Part shown: one piece after another, positions 37,687 through 45,875 of the stretch | Position numbering within the stretch: position 1 is the first letter of the stretch | Layout: each line of letters opens with the position of its first letter | Origin: UBA10364 sp905182675 | GTDB taxonomy: Bacteria; Bacteroidota; Bacteroidia; Flavobacteriales; Schleiferiaceae | Assembly: GCA_963933975.1 (NCBI GenBank) | Contig: CAWVWE010000008.1 | Span: 15,219 to 79,218 of the forward strand | Direction of reading: 5' to 3' | DNA: 64,000 nucleotides | The notes under the pieces: generated by a model | The model's database searches: none | What the model saw: only the letters and a program-made list of their open reading frames with translations | What the model was told of the DNA's origin: nothing | Position numbers and translations under genes: made by a program

Positions 37687-38924
37687 TTGGCAAGATGTTT
37701 TACATGTCGCTCATAATCCTCCCAAAACGCCCAAAATAATAGGTCAGAGTTCAATCGGTAACCCGTTCTGGAAAAATGAATCTTATCCGGTTTAGCTAAG
37801 CGATGCTCCTCCCATATCGCTATAGAGTTAAGACCGCCCATTACCCCAAATAAATCCCAAAAACCTGTATCGTGGTCTTTACTGAGCTGTTTCATAACTT
37901 CTACCACATCTAAGGCATGCTCGTTGGGCGCCTGACGCTTATAGTAGCTGTCGTTATTAGTCATGAAGATAAACTCGCAATCTGGGTTGATGGCCCTAAA
38001 CCAATCAACTAACGTGTCATAACGCTCTTTGTACTCCTGTGGATACCATTCGTCATCTGGTTTGTAGGCATCATTAATTCCCAAGCCAAAAATCACCAGA
38101 TCTGGTGAAATATACCTGCCTTGTTCAATGAAGTTTTCGCTTCTTAAAAAGCTCTTAGTTGAGGCTCCATTCACTCCCAAGGCATGGTAGACTAGTCCAC
38201 TTTCTTCCCTTACCATTTGAACTCCTTGTAGGGTATATAGTGGCTCCTGGTCATCTATGAGTTGAAACGTTATGGAAACTGAATCTATACGTTCCTTGAA
38301 AAACCATCTACGCACTCCTGCAACAGAATCTATCCATGTAGAATCAGGCGAAGGAATGCAAATGGGCTTCATCGTATTAGAATACATATGTTCAAAAACT
38401 CTCAGCTCAGTAAAACCATAAGCATCTCCTCTATTTCTGAAGCTTTGTAGGATAAAACCAGCATCTTCCTCTCTAGTTACAGCATCTATACCACTTAAAC
38501 CCCAAGGACAATTATTTCTTAAAATACTATTTCTACACCCTTCCCATGCACCTATCTTCTTGACGTAGATGTTGCTGGGCATGTTGGTATTTGCCAATTT
38601 ATGTGGGAAGAAAAAACCTCGCTCTATCTGTAGATCTGGTGCTAATTGTCCAAGGTTAGTTCTTAACGTATGGCTCAAAGTTCCACCTTGAACGTGAGAC
38701 CCTCCCACATGAACAATATTCACCTTTCCTTCATTATCAAAAATTACTTTATCTAATTTTTGATAGAATTTTTCCATTCCTTCTCGCTTTCCATAAAACT
38801 CTATATGATTTTTAGACGTATCTAAGAATGGATATCTGAGGGCTATGGCACCCATTTCCTCTTGAGCGGAGAGAATACCTAGAGAACCTAGTAATAGAAT
38901 AATAGCGGCAGGAATTAGTTTCAT
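37683..38924 (-). CDS. Secreted SGNH/GDSL-type hydrolase or O-acetyltransferase, copy 1
   Basis: The 413-residue protein has a signal peptide (cut after LSAQ, about 21). The SGNH blocks are complete: Ser76 in HVGGSHVQGG, Asn284 in GLGINDAYKP, and Asp380/His383 in DKIHFSRTGY. With an MBOAT partner, such proteins (AlgX/AlgJ, PatB) transfer acetyl to a polysaccharide in the periplasm, or remove it. The GFWDLFGVMGG segment (about 354-364) is shared with the next upstream gene, so the two are paralogues. 4-nt overlaps link it to both neighbours. Confidence 0.87.
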   Translation of the reverse strand: MKLIPAAIILLLGSLGILSAQEEMGAIALRYPFLDTSKNHIEFYGKREGMEKFYQKLDKVIFDNEGKVNIVHVGGSHVQGGTLSHTLRTNLGQLAPDLQIERGFFFPHKLANTNMPSNIYVKKIGAWEGCRNSILRNNCPWGLSGIDAVTREEDAGFILQSFRNRGDAYGFTELRVFEHMYSNTMKPICIPSPDSTWIDSVAGVRRWFFKERIDSVSITFQLIDDQEPLYTLQGVQMVREESGLVYHALGVNGASTKSFLRSENFIEQGRYISPDLVIFGLGINDAYKPDDEWYPQEYKERYDTLVDWFRAINPDCEFIFMTNNDSYYKRQAPNEHALDVVEVMKQLSKDHDTGFWDLFGVMGGLNSIAIWEEHRLAKPDKIHFSRTGYRLNSDLLFWAFWEDYERHVKHLAN

Positions 38925-40414
38925 GGCGATGGTATTTGAGTCCCTGTTCCTTGTTTTATTGTCTGCTCTATCTTGAGAGCATCATAGCGCAATTGAAGTT
39001 GTGATAATTCCTGTGCCAACCTCCTGCCCACCCAGCTGGCTCCTTTTGGCGTAAAGTGTATATAATCTTTAACCGCGAAGGCAGGCTCCTGATTTACCCA
39101 ATCCACCATGGAGCCTTCACCGCCCATAACATCAAACAAGTCCCAATATCCTGCTCCTCTTGAAAGAACCTCTTTCCTCAAAGCAGTTTTCAATACAGGA
39201 ATAAGAGGATAGGTTTCCATCGAAATACCCTCTTTCCTTGACATATCTGATGGACCTATAAAAAGTAACGCAGCTGATGGGTAAAGTTTTTGCATTTGGT
39301 CTAATTGACGTCCTATGGAACGTGCGAATCTCTTTGCGTGAGCCTCATCCTTTAAATACGGTACTGCATTACCACCAAACTGCATGATGATCAAAGTATA
39401 TCCCTCACGCTGAAGGGATTTTTGTAGTTGGACTTCGTCTATCTTGGTAAATATCATTCCCGAAGCACCCCGCATCGCCACGTTATCTACGTGAACACCT
39501 GTTGGACTTTCAAAGCTCCACCCAAAAATTCTAGCTGGTGCAGTGCTTTCAATGTGCATGGAAAATTCATCAACTAAGGGAACGTCTAACCCAAGGGTCC
39601 ATTCACCATTTGGGAAAATACGTGTGGAGTACGTAGTATCCTCCACACTAAACGATACCCTCGCTGGAGCAGAGGCATCCATATGAAGTTTTAACGTGCT
39701 GTAATTGCGAGCCCTTGTAAAACCCCAATTCCGTTTTTTCAAAACGACACTTCCCTCAAATCCACCCTGTTCCTTTTCGCTCAAAGCAGTAAAGGAGGCC
39801 AAGTGCCCATAGCGCATGTCTTTAACCGAGGTGTCTCTGCGACCAAAAACTGTTTTACGTAATAACCCCTCCTCTTGAGAAAATGATAATGATGAAGGAG
39901 CTACCAAGGGACTTAGACTCACATAACCAAAACCATAACCGCCATATTTTTTTTGAAGGGCATCACGCAACTGCATGGTAATGCGGTCACCCTCAAGTTG
40001 CGAATCTCCATAATGAATAATCCGTACTCGTTCATTAGGATCATTACTCATGATATTCAAAGCCTCGAAAAATAACGAAAAGGTGGCCACATCAACTACC
40101 TGAATGCTTGTATCAAGTTTTGTTGGAGGCACCGGTATTTTAGTGGGAAGTAAGTTATGAATGGCAGACTCCGAAAAATTAACATCTTGATCAGATGAGA
40201 GGGTGTCCAAGGTTAAAATTTTCAAGTTCTCTACCCCTGTGTCACCAGCAAAGCCCTGTTCTAACCAAAATGAACCTAACAACTCTGATGGTTTGTAATA
40301 ACTGAACTCAAAAGGACCTAATTTGATCGCTTCTTTGGGCGAGAAAAGACTGAACAAAAAGACCGTAAACCCTATTGCGATTAAAAAGGCGAAGAATTGG
40401 CCCGGTTTATTCAT
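38921..40414 (-). CDS. Membrane-anchored SGNH/GDSL-type hydrolase or O-acetyltransferase, copy 2
   Basis: The 497-residue protein has an N-terminal membrane span (about 7-25) and a periplasmic SGNH domain. Ser138 lies in HYGDSQLEGDR, Asn349 in MQFGGNAVPY, and Asp450/His453 in DYIHFTPKG. A beta-rich insertion (about 200-315) sits between the Ser and Asn blocks and could bind glycan. GYWDLFDVMGGEGS (about 422-435) matches the downstream paralogue. It starts 1 nt after the LysM protein gene and overlaps copy 1 by 4 nt. It is probably an acyl-transfer partner of the MBOAT protein at the inner membrane. Confidence 0.86.
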   Translation of the reverse strand: MNKPGQFFAFLIAIGFTVFLFSLFSPKEAIKLGPFEFSYYKPSELLGSFWLEQGFAGDTGVENLKILTLDTLSSDQDVNFSESAIHNLLPTKIPVPPTKLDTSIQVVDVATFSLFFEALNIMSNDPNERVRIIHYGDSQLEGDRITMQLRDALQKKYGGYGFGYVSLSPLVAPSSLSFSQEEGLLRKTVFGRRDTSVKDMRYGHLASFTALSEKEQGGFEGSVVLKKRNWGFTRARNYSTLKLHMDASAPARVSFSVEDTTYSTRIFPNGEWTLGLDVPLVDEFSMHIESTAPARIFGWSFESPTGVHVDNVAMRGASGMIFTKIDEVQLQKSLQREGYTLIIMQFGGNAVPYLKDEAHAKRFARSIGRQLDQMQKLYPSAALLFIGPSDMSRKEGISMETYPLIPVLKTALRKEVLSRGAGYWDLFDVMGGEGSMVDWVNQEPAFAVKDYIHFTPKGASWVGRRLAQELSQLQLRYDALKIEQTIKQGTGTQIPSP

Positions 40415-40415
40415 T

Positions 40416-41426
40416 TTACAGCGTGCTAGGGTACTTTTCCGGAGAATAGTCAGATATGGTCTGGGTATTGATCTTTAATTTCTCACCAGCCTTAATCAGT
40501 AGATCAACTTTATTCCACGATTTTATATTATCAGCACTTACACCAGGAAATTTCTGAGCGATCCCCCACAGCGTATCTCCTAACTTTACTTCATAGGTGA
40601 CATAATCATTATTCCGAAGGCTCGCCAGTTCCTTTTTCGCTACGTTCTGTTCAAGCAATGGCTCAACGACGGCAATAGTTGATGGCTTAGGCGCTTTACT
40701 TTTTGGTATCCAAATGGTTAGTTGCTGTCCGGCGTAAATGGTATTTCCATTTATTCTATTCCATTTTCTTAACTCCGCCAAACTTGCACCAGTCTTCGCG
40801 CTGATCCTTCCTAAATAGTCGCCATTGCGGACTATATAGGTACTCACACTATGCGTGGAAGGGTCGGGCATAAAAGATAAAATCTGTTTCCTTCTTCGTT
40901 CATATTGCACGGCTAATGCTTCACTGTAAACTATTTGTTTCGCTGCCAATTCTGAGATCAATTCTGCGGGGAAAACAGCATCAACTCCGTACAAAACTGA
41001 TCCTATAGGAAGTATATCTCGTCTTAAGTGTGGATTATTGCTTTCAATGAGCCTCAGCGGAACACCAGCCTCTGCAGCTATATCTGACAAGAGTAAACCT
41101 CCTTGACTAGATACCAGTTCATTCATCCTATGAAGCTTAAGTGTATTCCCGTAGTATTGCGCAACAGCCATTTTACCCTTAACGGGATCAAAACGTTCGT
41201 CTACAAATTCATCTACAGTAAGCCCCATGCGTACCCCTTGCACTCTTGTAAGCGCAAGTAACTCCGAACAACTCCAACCTGCAGGCTCAAAAGTCCCTGC
41301 TTGCCGCTCTAAAGTCCAGTCTAATGCATCTGAATGAACAAGCGTACTATCACTGCCATAGAGGACATGAGCGAGAAGGAAAATCGCAAAGGTAAAAACG
41401 GATTTAAGCTTGTTATTTTTATGCAT
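40416..41426 (-). CDS. LysM peptidoglycan-binding protein with remnant lytic-transglycosylase domain
   Basis: The 336-residue protein has a signal peptide (about 1-24) and two LysM repeats (about 196-240, IVRNGDYLGRISAKTG; about 277-319, VKLGDTLWGIAQKF). Residues about 47-100 (EPAGWSCSELLAL, GVRMGL, VDERFDPVKGKMAVAQYY) align by eye with the second half of an MltD-type SLT domain. The part that should hold the catalytic Glu and the GLWQFMP motif is absent or altered, so it is unlikely to cut glycan. It is the first gene of the LysM-SGNH-SGNH-MBOAT unit and could tether the acylation machinery to peptidoglycan. Confidence 0.82.
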   Translation of the reverse strand: MHKNNKLKSVFTFAIFLLAHVLYGSDSTLVHSDALDWTLERQAGTFEPAGWSCSELLALTRVQGVRMGLTVDEFVDERFDPVKGKMAVAQYYGNTLKLHRMNELVSSQGGLLLSDIAAEAGVPLRLIESNNPHLRRDILPIGSVLYGVDAVFPAELISELAAKQIVYSEALAVQYERRRKQILSFMPDPSTHSVSTYIVRNGDYLGRISAKTGASLAELRKWNRINGNTIYAGQQLTIWIPKSKAPKPSTIAVVEPLLEQNVAKKELASLRNNDYVTYEVKLGDTLWGIAQKFPGVSADNIKSWNKVDLLIKAGEKLKINTQTISDYSPEKYPSTL

Positions 41427-41431
41427 CTACA

Positions 41432-41439
41432 CAAATATA
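41432..41439 (-). promoter_or_regulatory. -7 box for the LysM-SGNH-SGNH-MBOAT operon
   Basis: On the minus strand TATATTTG matches TAnnTTTG exactly and ends 5 nt before the ATG at 41426. No clear -33 TTTG is present. The transcript is predicted to be leaderless or nearly so. Confidence 0.6.
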
Positions 41440-41541
41440 ACGGAACTAACAGCAGTGTAATAGAAATATAACGACTCCAATTAGTGAAGTATAAACAATA
41501 GATGTGAATAGCTCAACCGGCTATTTTGTCACCGTTAAACC

Positions 41542-41574
41542 AAAAAAAAGAGGCCTAGAGGCCTCTTTTTTTTT
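41542..41574 (-). terminator. Rho-independent terminator after rimO
   Basis: A8-GAGGCC / GGCCTC-T8 forms a 14-bp stem with a TAGA loop. It lies 18 nt beyond the rimO stop and can act on either strand. The rest of the 165-nt gap upstream of the LysM gene holds only that gene's promoter. Confidence 0.9.
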
Positions 41575-41591
41575 AACATCTAGGCAACTGA

Positions 41592-42908
41592 CTAATCAAT
41601 AACCTTAGCGATCAAATCGTAGTCATGGGCTTCCACCACCTCTACTTGACAGAAGTCTCCAACTTTCAGGTATATATCTTCAGCAGGGATCAGCACCTCA
41701 TTATCCACATCTGGAGAATCAAACTCAGTGCGTCCTACAAAGTGGTTTCCTTCTTTACGATCAATCAATACTTTAAAGTTGTGTCCAATTTTTTGCTCAT
41801 TGAGTTCACGGCTGATGTCCATCTGAAGAGCCATGATTTCATTTACACGCTGTTGCTTGACTTCTGCAGGCACATCGTCTTCTAAATTAAACGCATGCGT
41901 GTTTTCTTCATGGCTATAAGCAAAGACCCCTAAACGGTCAAAGCGCTGCGCTGAAACCCAGTCTAATACCACTTGATGGTCCTCCTCTGTTTCCCCTGGA
42001 TAACCCGCAATTAATGTAGTACGAATGGTGATTCCAGGAACCTTCATGCGCATTTTATCTAACAATGCATCTGTCTTTGCCTTTGTCGTACCGCGGCGCA
42101 TACTCTTGAGTATAGGATCAGCGATGTGCTGCAATGGAATATCAATATAATTACAAACCTTAGGCTCCTCGCGAATGATATCTAGCACATCTTCTGGAAA
42201 CCCTGTAGGGAATAAATAATGGAGGCGAATCCATTCTATACCCTCTACTTTAACGAGTTCTTTTAGCAAAGCTCCAAGCCTACGCTCTTTGTATAGATCA
42301 AGACCATAATAGGTTAGATCTTGTGCGATCAAGACCAATTCCTTTACACCCTTAGCTGCTAACTTTTTAGACTCTATCACCAAATCTTCTATTGGTGTAG
42401 AGCGGTGCTTGCCTCGCATCAAGGGAATTGCACAAAAACTACATGGACGATCACACCCTTCGGCAATTTTCAAGTAAGCGAAATGTCTAGGGGTCGTTGT
42501 CATACGCTCCCCTACCAGTTCGTGCTTGTAATCCGCACCAAGAGTTTTAAGAAGTAAAGGCATGTCACGGGTCCCGAAGTAAGCATCAACATCTGGGATT
42601 TCACTTTCTAAATCTGGTTTGTACCGCTCAGAAAGACATCCAGTCACATAAACATGATCTATATCACCGCGTTGTTTCTTTTCCGCGTAGTGCAGTATGG
42701 TATCGATACTTTCTTGTTTCGCATTGTCAATAAACCCACAAGTATTGATCACTACAATATTACCTTCATCTTCCTCAGGCGCCTCATGAGTGACCTCTTT
42801 ACCATTGGCCTTAAGCTGACCCATAAGGATCTCAGAATCATATATATTCTTAGAACAACCTAGTGTAACTACGTTGATTGTATTTTTTTTAGTACTTCTT
42901 GTACGCAT
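41592..42908 (-). CDS. rimO: Ribosomal protein uS12 methylthiotransferase RimO
   Basis: The 438-residue radical-SAM enzyme adds a methylthio group to an aspartate of ribosomal protein S12. It has the UPF0004 domain (TLGCSKNIYDSE, NTCGFIDNAKQESI, VTGCLSERY). The radical-SAM CxxxCxxC lies in AEGCDRPCSFCAIP, and a C-terminal TRAM domain begins near FKVLIDRKEG. AKQESID is characteristic of RimO rather than MiaB. It begins 3 nt after ftsY and is probably co-transcribed with it. Confidence 0.95.
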   Translation of the reverse strand: MRTRSTKKNTINVVTLGCSKNIYDSEILMGQLKANGKEVTHEAPEEDEGNIVVINTCGFIDNAKQESIDTILHYAEKKQRGDIDHVYVTGCLSERYKPDLESEIPDVDAYFGTRDMPLLLKTLGADYKHELVGERMTTTPRHFAYLKIAEGCDRPCSFCAIPLMRGKHRSTPIEDLVIESKKLAAKGVKELVLIAQDLTYYGLDLYKERRLGALLKELVKVEGIEWIRLHYLFPTGFPEDVLDIIREEPKVCNYIDIPLQHIADPILKSMRRGTTKAKTDALLDKMRMKVPGITIRTTLIAGYPGETEEDHQVVLDWVSAQRFDRLGVFAYSHEENTHAFNLEDDVPAEVKQQRVNEIMALQMDISRELNEQKIGHNFKVLIDRKEGNHFVGRTEFDSPDVDNEVLIPAEDIYLKVGDFCQVEVVEAHDYDLIAKVID

Positions 42909-42911
42909 GGC

Positions 42912-43865
42912 TTATTTCTGAAAAAGACTAGAAGCAAAGGCCTCAGGATTAAACAACTGAAGGTCCTCTAGTCCTTCACCTACACCTATAAATTTTACTG
43001 GAATATTCAACTGATCGGAAATGCCAATCACCACCCCTCCCTTCGCTGTACCGTCTAATTTAGTGACGGCTAGTGAAGTGATCTGAGTAGCCTCTGCAAA
43101 AGCCTTAGCCTGCTGCAATGCATTTTGCCCTGTAGATCCATCTAATACCAGAAGAACCTCGTGAGGAGCGCCCGGAATGACCTTTTGCATCACACGACGA
43201 ACCTTCGAGAGCTCAATCATGAGATTCTTTTTATTATGTAATCGACCCGCAGTGTCTATAATACATAGATCCGCACCTACAGAAACTGCGTGCTGCAAGG
43301 TATCAAATGCTACTGAAGCTGGATCAGAACCCATCATTTGCTTAATCACAGGGACACCGGTACGATCACCCCATACCTGCAGTTGTTCGATAGCTGCTGC
43401 ACGAAAAGTATCAGCTGCGCCAAGAACGACGTTGTAACCTTTTTGTTTGAATTGGAAAGCTAACTTACCTATGGTGGTGGTTTTACCGACTCCATTGACT
43501 CCCACGACCATGAGTACATGAGGCCCGTTGGTTTTAGGAAGCTCAAAGTCTTCCCAAGATCCATCCGTGTGTTGCATCAAACCTGAAATGATTTCATGCA
43601 AAATGGACATCATTTCACCATCGCCCATGACTTTATCACGAGCAACCCGAGCTTCTAAAGCATCAATAATCTTTACCGTGGTTTCAAGACCAACATCAGA
43701 CATGATCAAGGCCTCTTCTATTTCATCGAGAGCCTGCTCATCTAATTTACGCTTACCAGCAACCGCGCGAGTGATTTTCTCGAATACACTAGACCTGGTT
43801 TTTTCCAACCCCTTGTCAAGGTTGTCTTTTTTTTCGCTCGTGAAGAACTTAGAAAAGAAACTCAT
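42912..43865 (-). CDS. ftsY: Signal recognition particle receptor FtsY
   Basis: The 317-residue protein has a four-helix N domain and a GTPase G domain. The G1 motif is GVNGVGKTTTIGKLA, followed by the insertion-box AADTFRAAAIEQL, DTAGRLHNKKNL and TKLDGTAKGG. The acidic A domain seen in enteric FtsY is reduced to a short charged stretch (FTSEKKDNLDKGLEKT), as is usual outside Proteobacteria. It docks ribosome-SRP complexes at the membrane for co-translational insertion. A terminator hairpin lies between it and the DUF4295 gene upstream, so partial read-through or its own promoter is expected. Confidence 0.96.
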   Translation of the reverse strand: MSFFSKFFTSEKKDNLDKGLEKTRSSVFEKITRAVAGKRKLDEQALDEIEEALIMSDVGLETTVKIIDALEARVARDKVMGDGEMMSILHEIISGLMQHTDGSWEDFELPKTNGPHVLMVVGVNGVGKTTTIGKLAFQFKQKGYNVVLGAADTFRAAAIEQLQVWGDRTGVPVIKQMMGSDPASVAFDTLQHAVSVGADLCIIDTAGRLHNKKNLMIELSKVRRVMQKVIPGAPHEVLLVLDGSTGQNALQQAKAFAEATQITSLAVTKLDGTAKGGVVIGISDQLNIPVKFIGVGEGLEDLQLFNPEAFASSLFQK

Positions 43866-43888
43866 AGTCGTTGCTTATTACATAATAT

Positions 43889-43916
43889 AAAAAAACCACT
43901 CTGGTATAGAGTGGTT
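43889..43916 (-). terminator. Terminator after the rpmB-rpmG-DUF4295 operon
   Basis: Read leftward, AACCACTCT / AGAGTGGTT forms a 9-bp stem with a 5-nt loop, followed by TTTTTTT. It lies 25 nt after the DUF4295 stop. Confidence 0.8.
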
Positions 43917-43941
43917 CAAATATCGTGATTAAAGACGAATC

Positions 43942-44088
43942 TTATTTCAAGAAATCTTTTGCAGCGTCTTTAGCTACAATACGCTCTTCAAAAGAGTATG
44001 CACCCTTAGCGTTTTTCGTCATGTTGATTACTTTCGTGAACTGCTTAGAGTCACTACTCTTAAGTGTTGCTACAACTTTCTTAGCCAT
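43942..44088 (-). CDS. DUF4295 family small basic protein
   Basis: I translated this by hand as a 48-residue protein: it starts MAKKVVATLKSSDSKQFTKV, has NMTKNAKGAYSFEER in the middle and ends AAKDFLK. It matches the short DUF4295 family typically encoded after rpmG in Bacteroidota. Its ATG lies 1 nt after the rpmG stop. Size, charge and position suggest a ribosome-associated factor, but no function is established. Confidence 0.88.
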   Translation of the reverse strand: MAKKVVATLKSSDSKQFTKVINMTKNAKGAYSFEERIVAKDAAKDFLK

Positions 44089-44089
44089 C

Positions 44090-44272
44090 TTACTTTATCT
44101 CTTTATGAACAGTCATACGTCTCAAGACAGAGTTGTATTTTTTCAACTCCATACGATCTGGCGTATTCTTTTTGTTCTTAGTTGTTATGTAACGAGAAGT
44201 ACCTGACATACCAGAGTCTTTATGCTCTGTACATTCTAGGATTACTTGAACGCGGTTACCTTTCTTAGCCAT
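44090..44272 (-). CDS. rpmG: 50S ribosomal protein bL33
   Basis: The 60-residue protein MAKKGNRVQVILECTEHK... has the bL33 pattern (RYITTKNKKNTPDRMELKKYNP-like core). The zinc CxxC pairs are missing; only one Cys is present, so it is the zinc-independent form. It lies 8 nt after rpmB and 1 nt before the DUF4295 gene, in one small operon. Confidence 0.96.
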   Translation of the reverse strand: MAKKGNRVQVILECTEHKDSGMSGTSRYITTKNKKNTPDRMELKKYNSVLRRMTVHKEIK

Positions 44273-44280
44273 GTCCTAAA

Positions 44281-44520
44281 TTATTTAGCTATGTATCCGT
44301 TAGCAGCTGCATCTTTCAATACAACAGAGATACCTTTTTTATTGATGGTCTTCAACGTTGAAGCTGCAATCTTTAGAGTGACCCAACGGTCCTCTTCTGG
44401 AATGTAAAACTTCTTCGTGAATAAGTTGACGTTAAATTTACGTTTGTTCTTCTTGTTAGAGAAGGAAACGTTATTTCCTGTCAATGCTTTCTTACCTGTC
44501 AAATCACAAACACGTGACAT
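44281..44520 (-). CDS. rpmB: 50S ribosomal protein bL28
   Basis: The 79-residue protein MSRVCDLTGKKALTGNNVSFSN has the bL28 N-terminus. The KRKFNVNLFTKKFYIPEEDRWV and ISVVLKDAA segments follow. It is the first gene of rpmB-rpmG-DUF4295, with a good promoter 38 nt upstream. Confidence 0.96.
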   Translation of the reverse strand: MSRVCDLTGKKALTGNNVSFSNKKNKRKFNVNLFTKKFYIPEEDRWVTLKIAASTLKTINKKGISVVLKDAAANGYIAK

Positions 44521-44557
44521 AATATTTATCTTTTCCGGGTTCTACCAAAATGGTTTG

Positions 44558-44588
44558 CAAAACTACGCTAATTAATACAATTGAGCAA
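44558..44588 (-). promoter_or_regulatory. Promoter of rpmB-rpmG-DUF4295
   Basis: On the minus strand, TTG (44588-44586) is 20 nt upstream of TAGTTTTG (44565-44558), an exact TAnnTTTG box. The predicted start is near 44551, giving a leader of about 30 nt. Confidence 0.7.
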
Positions 44589-45836
44589 CTAACCTAAAGG
44601 ATAATCTTCAACTTCTTTAACTAGTAAGTTTAGAGCGGCAAATATAGTCTTCTGAATGTTGCGTTCACGTACTTTTCCGAAGACAAATTTTTCTGCTATA
44701 GTTCGATGAGGACCGGCAACAGATATCCAGCTGGTTCCCACCGGTTTATCCTCTGTCCCACCTTCTGGTCCTGCAATGCCACTGACCGCAATTGAGAAGT
44801 CTACACCCAGTCTTTTGCGTGCACCTTCCGACATTTGACGCACTATTTCCTCACTAACCGCACCTTTTTCGACTAAAACCTGATGGTCAACACCAAGCAT
44901 TGTTTCCTTAATACCGTAGGAATATGCCACTATACTTCCCTCGAAATAACCAGAGGATCCAGGAGCGCTAACTAAGGCGGCGCCTATACCACCTCCGGTA
45001 CAACTTTCAGCAGTCCCCACAGTTAATCCTTTTTCCTGGAGTAGTACTCCTACGTAGTGTTCTATAGGCTGGCTTGACCCATCCATGAGATCATCACCAA
45101 GAACAGTCCTTAATATGGCTGTTGCCGCAGTAATATCTGAAGATAAATCGTCTTCTTTTTTACCACGTGCCGTTAAACGTAAACGAACCATTCCGGGACG
45201 CGGCAGGTAGGCTAAATTTACGGATGCAGCGAATTGATTATCTACAGGCTCTATCTTGTCAGCAAGCACACTTTCAGGTACTCCTACTACAAATAATGTT
45301 TTGTGTAGAATCTGATAGTCAATTTCTTCTCGCAACATGGGCAGCAGTTCATCTGAAACTAAGGCCTTCATCTCATAAGGGACACCAGGTAGACTTACAA
45401 TTCGGACATTTCCTTTGCGAAACAACATACCCGGTGCCGTACCCTTGTGGTTAAAGAGTACCTCGCAAGAAGCAGGAACTAAGGCTTGTAGTTTGTTACG
45501 ATCGACTGGCAATCGACCAAAGCCGTCAAACAGTTTGATAATATGTTGCCAAATATCCTCTCGAAACACCAATTCAGTATTAAAATACTTCGTCAAGGTC
45601 TGCTTTGTTAAATCGTCTTTAGTTGGACCTAATCCGCCCGTCAAGATCACCAATTCTGTACCCGGATAAATATGGTCTACAGCATCAATAATGGCCTCCG
45701 CAGTATCGGAGATGCTATTGATTCTTGTTACTTCTATCCCCTCTTCACCCAGTACTTGACCGAGCCAAGCGCTATTGGTATCAACAATTTGACCGATTAA
45801 AATCTCGTCTCCTATCGTTATAATCTCTGCTTTCAC
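44589..45836 (-). CDS. cinA: CinA family protein (competence/damage-inducible; NMN deamidase type)
   Basis: The 415-residue two-domain protein has an N-terminal MoCF/MogA-like domain (EIITIGDEILIGQIVDTN, LTGGLGPTKDDLTKQ). The C-terminal CinA domain (about 255-410) has TAESCTGGGIGAALVSAPGSS, GIKETMLGV and SGIAGPEGGTEDKPVGT. The C-domain hydrolyses nicotinamide mononucleotide to nicotinate mononucleotide in NAD recycling; the N-domain may act as an ADP-ribose pyrophosphatase. It lies 68 nt upstream of rpmB, with the rpmB promoter starting at its 3' end. Confidence 0.95.
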   Translation of the reverse strand: MKAEIITIGDEILIGQIVDTNSAWLGQVLGEEGIEVTRINSISDTAEAIIDAVDHIYPGTELVILTGGLGPTKDDLTKQTLTKYFNTELVFREDIWQHIIKLFDGFGRLPVDRNKLQALVPASCEVLFNHKGTAPGMLFRKGNVRIVSLPGVPYEMKALVSDELLPMLREEIDYQILHKTLFVVGVPESVLADKIEPVDNQFAASVNLAYLPRPGMVRLRLTARGKKEDDLSSDITAATAILRTVLGDDLMDGSSQPIEHYVGVLLQEKGLTVGTAESCTGGGIGAALVSAPGSSGYFEGSIVAYSYGIKETMLGVDHQVLVEKGAVSEEIVRQMSEGARKRLGVDFSIAVSGIAGPEGGTEDKPVGTSWISVAGPHRTIAEKFVFGKVRERNIQKTIFAALNLLVKEVEDYPLG

Positions 45837-45846
45837 TATTCAGCTG

Positions 45847-45854
45847 TACTTTTG
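45847..45854 (+). promoter_or_regulatory. -7 box for nucleoside phosphorylase gene
   Basis: TACTTTTG, an exact TAnnTTTG match, lies 21 nt before ATG 45876, between the divergent cinA and phosphorylase starts. Confidence 0.5.
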
Positions 45855-45875
45855 AGTTGCTAAAGATACTTCACA

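Noticed and set aside
40416..41426. LysM gene as a pseudogene of a lytic transglycosylase
   Set aside because: The frame is intact with signal peptide, two good LysM repeats, its own promoter and tight coupling to the next gene; loss of catalysis is better read as a change of role.
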